Shown here: piece by piece, positions 16,478 to 23,682 of the stretch | Layout of the letters: the number at the start of each line of letters is the position of its first letter | How positions within the stretch are numbered: position 1 is the first letter of the stretch | Origin: Tessaracoccus caeni | GTDB lineage: Bacteria; Actinomycetota; Actinomycetes; Propionibacteriales; Propionibacteriaceae | Direction: 5' to 3' | NCBI RefSeq assembly: GCF_029211185.1 | Contig: NZ_JARGDO010000017.1 | Span: 45,537 to 109,536, forward strand | DNA length: 64,000 nt | Notes under the pieces: generated by a model | The model's input: the letters and a program-made list of their open reading frames with translations, nothing else | Told to the model about the DNA's origin: nothing | Database searches by the model: none | Translations under genes and position numbers: made by a program

Positions 16478-17212
16478 CTAAGCCCCCAGCAACCCAGGTA
16501 GCTCCTCGTCGATGTCACCACGGACGACCCGATCCGCGATCCGGTCGCACGGCGTGGGGCTGGCGTTGACGATAACGCCGTAAGCGCCGTTCTGGATGGC
16601 CTCGGGGAAGAGGGCGGCGACGGGGTACACGCCCAGCGACGTTCCAACGGCGACGATCGCGTCGCAGTCTTCGACCGCGTCGATCGAGGCCTGCAGCACG
16701 TCCATGTCTAGGGCTTCCTCGAACAGGATCACGGTGGCCCTGGTGATGCCGCCGCACTCGGGGCATCTTGGATCGGGGTCACCGGCCCGCCAGCGGGCGA
16801 TCATCTCCTCCATCGGACCGGTGGCAGGGCACCCCTCGCAGCGCCACCGTCGCATGGAGCCGTGCACCTCGTGCACCAGCTCAGGGGCGGAACCAGCCAG
16901 CTGATGCAGCCCGTCGGTGTTCTGCGTGATGACAGCCTTCAACCGGCCCTGATGTTCGAGTTCGACGACGGCGCGGTGCCCGGGCGTCGGCTTCGCGACC
17001 CATGCCGCCGGATTCGCACGACGCTTCCACGCGGCCTTGCGCACCTCTTCGTCGCCCAGGTACCAGGACAGCGTCGATACCCGTTCGGCATAGGGATCTT
17101 TCGTCCAGACTCCCTGTGGGCCGCGGAAGTCCGGGATGCCGGCGGAGGTGGAGATGCCGGCTCCGCTCAGGATCACGATGCGACGGGCCTCGTCCAGCGA
17201 TGCGATGCTCAT
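16478..17212 (-). CDS. NAD-dependent protein deacylase, SIR2 family
   Basis: Sirtuin removing acyl groups from lysine with NAD+. 244 residues. GAGISTSAGIPDFRG (NAD site, about 17-31), TQNTDGLH, catalytic His in EVHGSMRRWRC, and four zinc Cys as CEGC and CPECGG; then GTSLGVYPVA and VNASPTP close the NAD pocket. ATG at 17212 chosen because the upstream extension to 17284 has no family sequence and overlaps the divergent lipocalin start. Bacterial class III (CobB-like) or U-class cannot be separated with confidence. Confidence 0.9.
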   Translation of the reverse strand: MSIASLDEARRIVILSGAGISTSAGIPDFRGPQGVWTKDPYAERVSTLSWYLGDEEVRKAAWKRRANPAAWVAKPTPGHRAVVELEHQGRLKAVITQNTDGLHQLAGSAPELVHEVHGSMRRWRCEGCPATGPMEEMIARWRAGDPDPRCPECGGITRATVILFEEALDMDVLQASIDAVEDCDAIVAVGTSLGVYPVAALFPEAIQNGAYGVIVNASPTPCDRIADRVVRGDIDEELPGLLGA

Positions 17213-17270
17213 GCCCCCAGTCTGCCGCGCGAGGCGGGTAGCGTGGAGGGAGCATCTGGGAAGGACGATC

Positions 17271-17783
17271 ATGATGAACGACAAGCCAGAAGTGGTGTCG
17301 GTGCCCGAGTTGGACCTCGCTCGCTACCTGGGGCTGTGGTACGAGGTGGGTCGGCTGCCGCTGAAGTTCGAGGATGAGGGGGCCCGCGACATCACCGCCG
17401 AATACTCGCTGCAAGACGACGGAAAGGTGCGCGTCGACAACCGCTGCATCGACGAGGAGGGCGAACCCACGCAAGCCCTGGGGGAGGCGATTCCCGACGA
17501 GGAGCACGACGGCCGATTGCGCGTCACCTTCCTTCCGGCGGCATTGCGCTGGATCCCATTCACGCAGGCCGACTACTGGGTGCTCAAGATCGACGACGAG
17601 TACCGCCACGCCCTGGTCGGTACCCCCGACCACAAGAACCTGTGGCTGCTCAACCGCGAGCCTCAGATCAGCTCCGACGTGGAGGACGACTACCTCGCCG
17701 AGGCCGTACGCCAAGGCTTCGACCTGACGGACTGGATCAAGCCCCATCAGTCCGGCAGCAGGGTCACCGAAGACATGCTCTAG
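17271..17783 (+). CDS. Lipocalin family protein (Blc-like, cytoplasmic)
   Basis: 170-residue lipocalin. LARYLGLWYEVGRLPLKFED contains the G-x-W motif of strand A; ITAEYSLQDDGKVRVDNRCI and ADYWVLKIDDEYRHALVGTP are further strands, and NLWLLNREPQ is the third conserved region. It binds small hydrophobic ligands in known members. E. coli Blc is a lipoprotein, but here there is no signal peptide or lipobox. ATG at 17271 has GGGAAGGA upstream; 17274 is the alternative. Divergent from the sirtuin gene. Confidence 0.87.
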   Translation: MMNDKPEVVSVPELDLARYLGLWYEVGRLPLKFEDEGARDITAEYSLQDDGKVRVDNRCIDEEGEPTQALGEAIPDEEHDGRLRVTFLPAALRWIPFTQADYWVLKIDDEYRHALVGTPDHKNLWLLNREPQISSDVEDDYLAEAVRQGFDLTDWIKPHQSGSRVTEDML

Positions 17784-17792
17784 GAGCTCGAT

Positions 17793-17821
17793 TTGCTCCG
17801 CCGGCGAAGCATGACTATAGT
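17793..17821 (+). promoter_or_regulatory. Promoter of the initiator tRNA gene
   Basis: TTGCTC (17793-17798), 17-bp spacer, TATAGT (17816-17821), a good sigma-70-type pair ending 12 bases before the tRNA. Confidence 0.65.
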
Positions 17822-17833
17822 TAGAGATCGCGA

Positions 17834-17907
17834 CGCGGGGTGGAGCAGCTCGGTAGCTCGCTGGGCTCATAACCCAGAGGTCACAGGTTCAAATCCTGTC
17901 CCCGCTA
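17834..17907 (+). tRNA. Initiator tRNA-Met (CAT anticodon)
   Basis: Cloverleaf reads: acceptor GCGGGG paired with CCCCGC, with the 1:72 position mismatched (C and T); D arm GAGC..GCTC; anticodon stem CTGGG/CCCAG around loop CTCATAA (anticodon CAT); T arm ACAGG/CCTGT with TTCAAAT. The unpaired 1:72 position and three G:C pairs next to the anticodon loop are hallmarks of tRNA-fMet. Genomic 3' end is CGA, not CCA, so CCA must be added. A strong terminator follows. Confidence 0.95.
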
Positions 17908-17936
17908 CGAAACCGCTAGTCAAAGCGGATTTGAGG

Positions 17937-17974
17937 CCGGTGTGATCTGCAGATCACACCGGTTTCTTGCTTTT
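17937..17974 (+). terminator. Rho-independent terminator of the tRNA gene
   Basis: Perfect 26-bp palindrome, arm CCGGTGTGATCTG followed directly by its complement, then TTTCTTGCTTTT. A smaller CCGCT/AGCGG stem at 17913-17928 precedes it. Strong intrinsic terminator. Nothing recognisable lies between here and the MntA gene at 18215. Confidence 0.85.
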
Positions 17975-18214
17975 CCAGGGCAATAGAAGTCCCGACGCAG
18001 CCCATCCGTCCAGCGACCCAGTCACAGATCAGACTCAGCCCTGGTCCCACGGGTTCCGCAACTCATGGTTTTCCGAGGGTTGAGTGCGAAAACTGGGGCG
18101 GAAGTGCTTGGCAACACCGAGGCGATCACGCTACGCCGCTATATCGAGCCGGATGAGGCCGTAGCGATGCACTTGCGTCTCGACCTGTCTCGAAGGCATG
18201 GATAGGCTGGGTTT

Positions 18215-18544
18215 ATGTCGAATAGCGCGATGACACCGGAGTCGCTCGCCTTGTATCAACTCATTGAGGCGCGCCTGCCGGAGTTCCGTGCGCTTCTTGA
18301 CAAGCACGCGGCGGCGAATCCTCGGTTGTTCGGCTCGGTCGCGCGCGGCACTGCCCAGGTGGGCAGTGACATCGACATCCTTGTTGAGATGGATCCTGCC
18401 GACGGGAACCTGCTCATGCGAGCCTCGGGGCTGATGGAGGAGACCCGGGCGCTGTTTGGCCGTGATGACATCGATGTGTTCCCGGTCCAACTACTGAAGC
18501 GTCCGGTCTCCGCTTCGGCTCTGAAAGATGCCGTGGAACTATGA
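18215..18544 (+). CDS. MntA-like minimal nucleotidyltransferase (antitoxin without toxin)
   Basis: 109-residue MNT domain protein. LFGSVARGTAQVGSDIDILVEM is the GSx10DxD catalytic motif (residues about 40-60). In HepT/MntA modules the MNT protein AMPylates and silences the HEPN RNase. Here the following toxin frame is broken (see next entry). Start ATG at 18215 lacks a clear Shine-Dalgarno, so expression may be weak. Confidence 0.8.
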   Translation: MSNSAMTPESLALYQLIEARLPEFRALLDKHAAANPRLFGSVARGTAQVGSDIDILVEMDPADGNLLMRASGLMEETRALFGRDDIDVFPVQLLKRPVSASALKDAVEL

Positions 18545-18660
18545 GTTGCGAGCCAGAAGACCCGGATTAGGGACATCTTGCGTGCCGTCGATCGATGCGC
18601 GCGGGCGACCCTAGTCGAGACGGGACGAGGAACTCTGCTGACGGGCGGACTCCAGAATCA
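18541..18660 (+). pseudogene. Decayed HepT (HEPN) toxin remnant
   Basis: Directly after MntA, an ATG overlaps its stop (CTATGAG) but hits TAG after nine codons. One base out of that frame the sequence reads KTRIRDILRAVDRCARATLV, matching the N-terminal helix of HEPN/DUF86 HepT proteins. The RNase motif RxxxxH is absent and similarity fades by about 18650. A frameshift plus deletion has removed the toxin. Confidence 0.5.
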
Positions 18661-18797
18661 CCCCAGCATCGGGAGTCGGGTTTCTGACCCCTTCTTCCTA
18701 CCTGGAAGCGCTGCGTTCGTCTGGCGGTGTCCTCGCCGACCACGGCGCGGTTCTTCTGATCTTGCTCTCGAACGATGGATTGCTCAACCCTTCGTCT

Positions 18798-19205
18798 TCA
18801 ATCGGTAACGGCGGCGATCGCTTCCAACTCCACCAACTGATCGTCATATCCCAGAACCGTTACGCCCATCAGAGTGCTCGGCACGTCGTGCTCGCCGAAG
18901 GCGTCTCGGACGACTTCCCAGGCCGTTACGAGATCTGCTTGCTTCGACGAGGCGACGAGCACGCGGGTGCTGATCACGTCGTGAATTGTTGCGCCCGCTG
19001 CTGCCAGGGCTCGGGTCATCGTCTCCACGCATGCGGCGGCTTGACCGGCGTAGTCGCCGATGGCTGCGGTGGTGCCGTCGTCGTTCAGCGGACAGGAACC
19101 GGCGAGGAAGATCAGGCGTGCGTCCTTCGGGGCCGTTGCTGCGTACGCGTATTCAGCAACATCGGAAAGATTGGATGCTCGGATCAACTGCACAGAACTC
19201 GGCAT
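18798..19205 (-). CDS. RidA family (YjgF/UK114) enamine/imine deaminase
   Basis: 135 residues. RidA proteins hydrolyse reactive 2-aminoacrylate-type enamines released by PLP enzymes. ARLIFLAGSCPLNDDGTTAA, YAGQAAACVETMTRALAAAG, and VISTRVLVASS with the conserved Arg that holds the carboxylate, plus TVLGYDDQLVELEAIAAV at the end, fit the family. The glutamate near the end is in place. Free-standing gene in a zone rich in fragments; AT-poor like its neighbours, so apparently intact. Confidence 0.85.
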   Translation of the reverse strand: MPSSVQLIRASNLSDVAEYAYAATAPKDARLIFLAGSCPLNDDGTTAAIGDYAGQAAACVETMTRALAAAGATIHDVISTRVLVASSKQADLVTAWEVVRDAFGEHDVPSTLMGVTVLGYDDQLVELEAIAAVTD

Positions 19206-19229
19206 GAGTCCATCTTTCCAGACTTCCCT

Positions 19230-19335
19230 GCAAGCTCATCCAACAGCTGGGGATCCTGAACCGGATGGTCTTGGTTCTTGTCTGTCCGCCAGGCCCATAG
19301 CTCGTCGACCGACTCGAAGGGACCGGCGGTCGAGT
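19230..19335 (-). pseudogene. N-terminal fragment of a YdeI-like protein
   Basis: The minus strand encodes GPFESVDELWAWRTDKNQDH, the same opening as the YdeI-like gene at 20524-20880 (RSFESVDELWAWLTENHQSH), but it then departs into unrelated sequence (DPQLLDELAGKSGKM). It is squeezed between the RidA and metallophosphoesterase genes. Nucleotide match to 20806-20850 is high over about 45 bp. A leftover of a second copy. Confidence 0.5.
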
Positions 19336-19355
19336 TCTTTCGGCGTGCTGCTGGC

Positions 19356-19985
19356 TCACCATGGCAGCGCATCAAGGTCTTGTGGTCCGGCGCTGATCAC
19401 GTCGATGATCTCTTCTTCGCTGAGCGGGCGGCCAGCCCAGGCGTCGATGCCGACGTTGATCATCCGCCCACGTTGCCGCCAACTGTCGTGGACGTGGCCG
19501 CAGAGGAGCCAGGAACCATCGTCGATGGGGCGCCAGGGTGCGAACTTGTCGCTGACGATCTTCCCGTGTCGATCTTCTTGTGCGGGTAGTGACGGGTCGG
19601 CGTAGGGGAAGTGTGAGACCTTGACCTTGAGTCCGTTGCTCAGCGTCAGGGCGGTGTTGGTCTGGATGAGTGCGGCGAGGCCGCAGCGCTCGCGGTAGTA
19701 GTCGACGAACCCTTCGGCGCGGGCTCCGTTATACGGATGGCAGCGATCGTGGTTGCCTGCCACGAGCGTGACGTCGACGGCGATGCACGCAAGGTGCACG
19801 AGGGTGTCGTCGAGCCGGCCGAGGGCCACATCGCCCAGGTGCCAGAGTTCGTCGTCGGGCTCAAGCCTTTCCGTGATGCGCTTCACCAGGTCAAGGTTCA
19901 TGTGATCGACACTGGTGTATGGGCGGTTGCAGAACTTGATGATGTTCTGGTGCCCGAAGTGGGTGTCTGAGGTGAAGTACCGCAT
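19356..19985 (-). CDS. Metallophosphoesterase
   Basis: 209-residue calcineurin-like phosphoesterase with a complete dinuclear metal site: SDTHFGHQNII, ELWHLGDVALG, LVAGNHDRCH, VSHFPYADPS and LLCGHVHDSW in order. Substrate unknown; related small phage-borne and chromosomal proteins act on phosphodiesters or phosphoproteins. ATG at 19985. Its 3' end overlaps the YdeI fragment region by 20 bp. Stands alone. Confidence 0.87.
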   Translation of the reverse strand: MRYFTSDTHFGHQNIIKFCNRPYTSVDHMNLDLVKRITERLEPDDELWHLGDVALGRLDDTLVHLACIAVDVTLVAGNHDRCHPYNGARAEGFVDYYRERCGLAALIQTNTALTLSNGLKVKVSHFPYADPSLPAQEDRHGKIVSDKFAPWRPIDDGSWLLCGHVHDSWRQRGRMINVGIDAWAGRPLSEEEIIDVISAGPQDLDALPW

Positions 19986-20232
19986 GACCCAACGGTGCCA
20001 TAGCCTCCTGGCGTTACGGGACGATCACCGACCAGGATGCGCCGATCCGAGATCACTATTTTCAGGCGGCTGGAACTCGGTATGTCGCTTGGATGCTGAG
20101 TGCCGACGCTTGTCGTGAGCCATTCGAGCATGACCACGAGACCGTGTCGGCGGTCCTAGCCCGCCGTTTTCACAATGGTGTGTCCTGTGTCGGATAGAAG
20201 CGTGCGAGGCTTCGGTTGGTTCCGATGGGTGA

Positions 20233-20481
20233 ATGCGTGACTGCGGGAGGCTCGCCCTGCTTCTGATGATGGCACTACTGGTGTTGAGCGGTCCGCCCTT
20301 GCTCATCGGCTGCGTCTCGGTGTGTAGTGGCCGCGAGGTGCTCGTCGGTTTCCACCGTTATACGTACTATTTTGCGGATATCCGTAGCGAAGTGGTGATA
20401 GGTATGGATGTCAGCAGGCCGATGGCAGCGCTTTCTCTCGGCCATCTCTGCGGTGTCGTCGCCCGCAACCGTCGACGATGA
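20233..20481 (+). CDS. Hypothetical small membrane protein (doubtful)
   Basis: 82-codon frame with one strong hydrophobic segment (LALLLMMALLVLSGPPLLIG) after a short basic start, resembling a signal or anchor helix. No family recognised, and no clear Shine-Dalgarno. The 19986-20232 stretch before it has no gene. The frame could be accidental in a decaying region. Confidence 0.25.
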   Translation: MRDCGRLALLLMMALLVLSGPPLLIGCVSVCSGREVLVGFHRYTYYFADIRSEVVIGMDVSRPMAALSLGHLCGVVARNRRR

Positions 20482-20523
20482 GGTTGCGCGGCTTAGCTAA
20501 TGTCGCGAGCGACCTTCTCGTAG

Positions 20524-20880
20524 TCAGCGTTGAAGCGCGGATCGTCCGGCGGGGGTCATGCGTCCTTCGGTTTCGAGTCGTTCGGCGATCGCCGTGTTGC
20601 GCGCCGAGGTGGTGCCCTTGGTGCGGCGCGGGGTGAACTTCTGTAGATAGGAGTGGCGGTCGTTTGCGCGGCGAGTGCTTTCGCTCCAGCCGAATGCGAT
20701 TCCGGCTTCGAGGAGGTCGTGGAAGGTGATGCTAGGCTTCAGGCTTCCCTTCTTCTGGAGCACCACCCAGAGGCCGGGGTGGCTTTGATGGTTCTCCGTC
20801 AGCCAGGCCCAGAGCTCGTCGACCGACTCGAAAGATCGATGGTCGAGTTCTCGTGACTGGTCGCTGAGGTGCCAAGGCAT
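20524..20880 (-). CDS. YdeI/OmpD-associated family protein, 3'-truncated
   Basis: 118 residues carrying the family core FESVDELWAWL, LWVVLQKKGS, SITFHDLLEAGIAFGWSEST and YLQKFTPRRTKG. Full-length relatives are about 190 residues and continue after EGRMTPAG with a helical tail; here the frame ends seven residues later. In another frame the DNA beyond reads PDDPRFNADYEKVARDIS to a stop at 20493, the tail of an unrelated protein, so a recombination joined two genes. Function of the family is poorly known (some bind peptides or stress-related ligands). Probably non-functional. Confidence 0.6.
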   Translation of the reverse strand: MPWHLSDQSRELDHRSFESVDELWAWLTENHQSHPGLWVVLQKKGSLKPSITFHDLLEAGIAFGWSESTRRANDRHSYLQKFTPRRTKGTTSARNTAIAERLETEGRMTPAGRSALQR

Positions 20881-20889
20881 GGCCTAACC

Positions 20890-21117
20890 GTGTCAGACTC
20901 CACCGACAGTTTTGAAGAGCGCCGCTGGATCGCTGTCACCGCGTCGACGATCGAGGTTCCCGACCACCAGGTCATCTGGCTCGGCGGAGGGGGCATCGCG
21001 GAGATGGGGCGCCTCGCGGTCTCCACGCCCTTCGAGGTCATGAACGGCGGACACCCCGCCAGCATCCGGATACCCACCGAACTGGTTGTCCGAGCATCTA
21101 TCGGTACCGCTCCGTGA
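20890..21117 (+). pseudogene. C-terminal remnant of a LacI-family regulator
   Basis: From about 20995 the frame reads IAEMGRLAVS, then NGGHPASIRIPTELVVRASI, the closing motif of LacI/RbsR-type effector domains (P-x-E-L-V-V-R-x-S). The DNA-binding and most of the sugar-binding domain are gone. The preceding WIAVTASTIEVPDHQVIW segment is not recognised. It stands before the remaining rbs genes, so it was probably the ribose repressor. Confidence 0.55.
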
Positions 21118-21128
21118 GAAAGGACGAA

Positions 21129-21266
21129 ATGAGCATCCTCCCATTGAGAGGCGTGAGCAAGCGCCTTAACGGAGTCACTGTTGTGGACAACGTGACCATC
21201 GACGCGATGTCTCCCGTGCCGGTCCAGACCATCACCGCCGACAACGTTGGCGAATTCCTGCAATGA
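21129..21266 (+). pseudogene. Fused remnant of ribose ABC transporter genes
   Basis: 45-codon frame. The first half, LRGVSKRLNGVTVVDNVTID, is the N-terminus of a sugar ABC ATPase (RbsA-like). The second half, VPVQTITADNVGEFLQ, looks like the C-terminus of a periplasmic sugar-binding protein (RbsB-like). The Walker motifs, the whole permease and most of the binding protein are missing. Its TGA still overlaps the rbsK ATG, as in an intact operon, so an internal deletion removed roughly the whole transporter while keeping both ends. Confidence 0.6.
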
Positions 21267-22165
21267 GTGTCGTCGTGGTCGGGTCGGTCAACGCCGATCT
21301 GCACCTCCGCCTCGCTCGTCATCCCCGCCCCGGGGAGACGCTCCTCGCCTCCGGCGGCACGCTGTCGCCGGGCGGCAAGGGCGCGAACCAGGCGTGCGCA
21401 TCCGCCCTCGCCGGGGCGCCGACCGTGCTCCTCGGCGCGGTCGGCGCCGACGGTGCCAAGGAGGCCGCCCTGCGGCTGCTGAAGGACGGGGGCGTCGACA
21501 TCTCGCGGCTGGCGGTCATCGCCGACCAGCCCACCGGTCTGGCCGTGGTGACGGTCGACGCGGAAGGGGAGAACACCGTCGTGGTGGTGCCGGGGGCCAA
21601 TACCCTGGTCGGCACGGCATCGGTGGAGGCCTGGGAGCCGCTCATCGCCGACGCGACGGTGCTCGTCCTGCAGGGTGAGATCCCCGCGACGAGCAGTGCC
21701 CGGGCGGCTGATCTGGCCTCAGGACAGGTGGTGGTCAACCTCGCGCCGGTGATCTCGATGCCGGCGTCGCTGCTGCGGCGTGCCGATCCGCTGGTCGTCA
21801 ACGAGCATGAGGGGGAGGAAGCGCTGCAGCAGTTGGGCGGCGAGACGATCTCAGAGCCTCGCGAGATCCTGGAGGGTCTGCTCGCCCAAGGGGTGCCGTC
21901 GGTCGTGATGACGCTCGGGGCAGCGGGGGCCTTGGTGGGCGACGCTTCGGGGATCTCCTCGATACCCTCTCCGACGGTGACCCCGGTTGACACCGTTGGT
22001 GCCGGCGACGCGTTCGTGGGTGCCCTGGCAGCACGACTGGCGGCCGGCGATAGCCTCGTGATTTCGGCCGGCTACGCCGCCCGTTTCGCGGCATATACGG
22101 TGCAGTTCGACGGCGCGCAGTCGTCCTATCCCGCACCGGGTACGCCGCTTCCGGAGGTCTCATGA
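21263..22165 (+). CDS. rbsK: Ribokinase
   Basis: PfkB-family kinase phosphorylating D-ribose at O5 with ATP. 300 residues, full length. VVVGSVNADLHLRLARHP, the substrate loop GGTLSPGGKGANQA (about 31-44) and the C-terminal VDTVGAGDAFVGALAA with the catalytic Asp in GAGD are intact. ATG overlaps the stop of the transporter remnant and its own stop overlaps the rbsD remnant. With importer gone it may serve internal ribose recycling, for example from nucleosides. Confidence 0.9.
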   Translation: MSVVVVGSVNADLHLRLARHPRPGETLLASGGTLSPGGKGANQACASALAGAPTVLLGAVGADGAKEAALRLLKDGGVDISRLAVIADQPTGLAVVTVDAEGENTVVVVPGANTLVGTASVEAWEPLIADATVLVLQGEIPATSSARAADLASGQVVVNLAPVISMPASLLRRADPLVVNEHEGEEALQQLGGETISEPREILEGLLAQGVPSVVMTLGAAGALVGDASGISSIPSPTVTPVDTVGAGDAFVGALAARLAAGDSLVISAGYAARFAAYTVQFDGAQSSYPAPGTPLPEVS

Positions 22166-22320
22166 AGAAACGCGGACTCTTGAATCCCGGACTGAACGCG
22201 GCCATCGCCCGGCTCGGGCACACCGACACCTTCGTGCTCGCCGATGCCAGATTCGTGGTGCGTACGGGAGCGACCGTGCCCTACGCCAACGTGATCCTGC
22301 GCTGCGGCGTGCCGTTCTGA
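22162..22320 (+). pseudogene. rbsD: rbsD remnant with internal deletion
   Basis: 52-codon frame whose start, KKRGLLNPGLNAAIARLGHT plus DTFVLADA, is the N-terminus of D-ribose pyranase and whose end, VVRTGATVPYANVILRCGVPF, is its C-terminus. Normal length is about 130 residues; about 80 in the middle are gone, in frame. The catalytic pocket cannot form. ATGA overlap with rbsK is kept. Confidence 0.75.
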
Positions 22321-22357
22321 CCAAGCGGCGCAAGAGGCGCCTTCTGCCATCACACGT

Positions 22358-22394
22358 CGACGTCCCGGTCACCCCATAGGTGCCCGGGACGTCG
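22358..22394. terminator. Hairpin between the rbs remnant and the CAP gene
   Basis: CGACGTCCCGG (22358-22368) pairs perfectly with CCGGGACGTCG (22384-22394) across a 15-nt loop, just beyond the stop of the CAP gene on the minus strand. No T-run. The same arms occur after the paralogous CAP gene at 25585-25619. Confidence 0.6.
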
Positions 22395-22412
22395 CGCTTG
22401 GTTTGGGCGCGG

Positions 22413-23549
22413 CTACTTCTTGATCTTGGCCGTCTTGGAGGAGGTTCTGGTCACCGACGTGTATCCGGACTTGGTGCCCTTCACCTTGACGGTGATCCGC
22501 TTGCCTGCGTCGGACTTGGCGAGTTTGTAGGTGCTCTTGGTGGCGCCGGTGATCTTCTTGCTATCGCGGTACCACTGGTAGTTGAAGGTGGTTCCGGAGG
22601 TCCAGGTGCCCGGCTTGGCGGTGAGCTTCTTGCCCACCTTTACCGTTCCGCTGATCTTCGGCTTGGCGGTCGTCAGCGTGCCGTACGCCACCTTCGTCGT
22701 CTTGGCCGAAGTCTTGGACGCCTTCGCGTACCCCGACTTCGAGCCCGTCACCTTGACCGTGATCTGCTTCCCACGATCCGAGGACGTGAGTTTGTAGGTG
22801 GCTTTGGTGGCGCCGGTGATCTTCTTGCCGTCGCGGTACCACTGGTAGCTGAACTTCGTTCCGGAGGTCCAGGTGCCCGGCTTGGCGGTGAGGGTCTTGC
22901 CCACCTTGGCGATGCCGCTGATCGTGGGGGTCGCTGTCTTGAGCTTCTTTATAGTCGCAGCGGGGACGACGTCGTCGACGACCTCAGAAAGGCCGGTGCC
23001 GAAGTTCTGTGTCCAGAGGATGCGCCCTTCGGAGTAGTAGACGCCGACGCCGAGTTCCTCGAAGTCGGGGCTCATGATGTTGACGCAGTGGCCCGGGCTC
23101 TTCATCCAGGCTGTCACCACCGATCCGGCGTCAAGGAGCATGCCGATGCCGTAGGCGATGTTCTCGCCGGCGGCGTGGGTGATGGTGTAGCCGGCGTCTT
23201 CCATGCGGTCGAAGGGGTCGCGTCCGTCGAGGGCCATGTGGTCGAAGTAGTCGTTGATGGCCATGTCCTTGGAGTGCAGGAACGCGGAGTTGTTCAACAC
23301 AGTGTTCAGCGTCAACGGGGCAGCAGGCGCGAAGGCCTCGTCGCCGCACGTCTGAGGCGCCGAGCGCACGCGGTTGACCTCATTCAGAACGTCGGCGCGC
23401 AGCTTGGTCTGGGTCTCGAGGTAGTTCGTTGCAGGGGAGTCGGCCGACGTCCAGGTGGCTGCTGTGGCAAGGCCGGGGACGGAGCCCAGAGTGATCGTGG
23501 TGGCGACCAGCAGCGCGGCCGTTCGGGAAAAGCGGATGGCGAAACTCAT
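22413..23549 (-). CDS. Secreted CAP-domain protein with two Ig-like repeats
   Basis: 378 residues: signal peptide (RFSRTAALLVATTITLGSVP..ATAA), a CAP/SCP domain (about 45-180) with HSKDMAINDYFDHMALDGRD, GENIAYGIGM and MKSPGHCVNIMSPDFEELGV, then two Ig-like repeats with PGTW and SYQWYRDGKK motifs, ending KIKK. ATG at 23549 is preferred over 23561 because GAGGAAC lies just before it, as in the paralogue at 25641. The CAP His residues for metal binding are present. No LPXTG; the lysine-rich tail may hold it to the wall. Role unknown; CAP proteins include nucleases, sterol binders and proteases. Confidence 0.85.
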   Translation of the reverse strand: MSFAIRFSRTAALLVATTITLGSVPGLATAATWTSADSPATNYLETQTKLRADVLNEVNRVRSAPQTCGDEAFAPAAPLTLNTVLNNSAFLHSKDMAINDYFDHMALDGRDPFDRMEDAGYTITHAAGENIAYGIGMLLDAGSVVTAWMKSPGHCVNIMSPDFEELGVGVYYSEGRILWTQNFGTGLSEVVDDVVPAATIKKLKTATPTISGIAKVGKTLTAKPGTWTSGTKFSYQWYRDGKKITGATKATYKLTSSDRGKQITVKVTGSKSGYAKASKTSAKTTKVAYGTLTTAKPKISGTVKVGKKLTAKPGTWTSGTTFNYQWYRDSKKITGATKSTYKLAKSDAGKRITVKVKGTKSGYTSVTRTSSKTAKIKK

Positions 23550-23682
23550 GTTGTTCCTCATAACTTGAGATAGCGATCCCCCCGCGATGCACCCTATCGT
23601 GCCTCCGTCTCACCTGGGAGTGTCCAGAGTCGCCATATCCTGACCGTCCTGGCTGAGGTCTCCGTCGACGTTTGGGAGGCGC

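Noticed and set aside
19898..20306. Minus-strand frames between the metallophosphoesterase and the YdeI-like gene
   Set aside because: No recognisable domain, start signals or codon pattern; likely chance frames.
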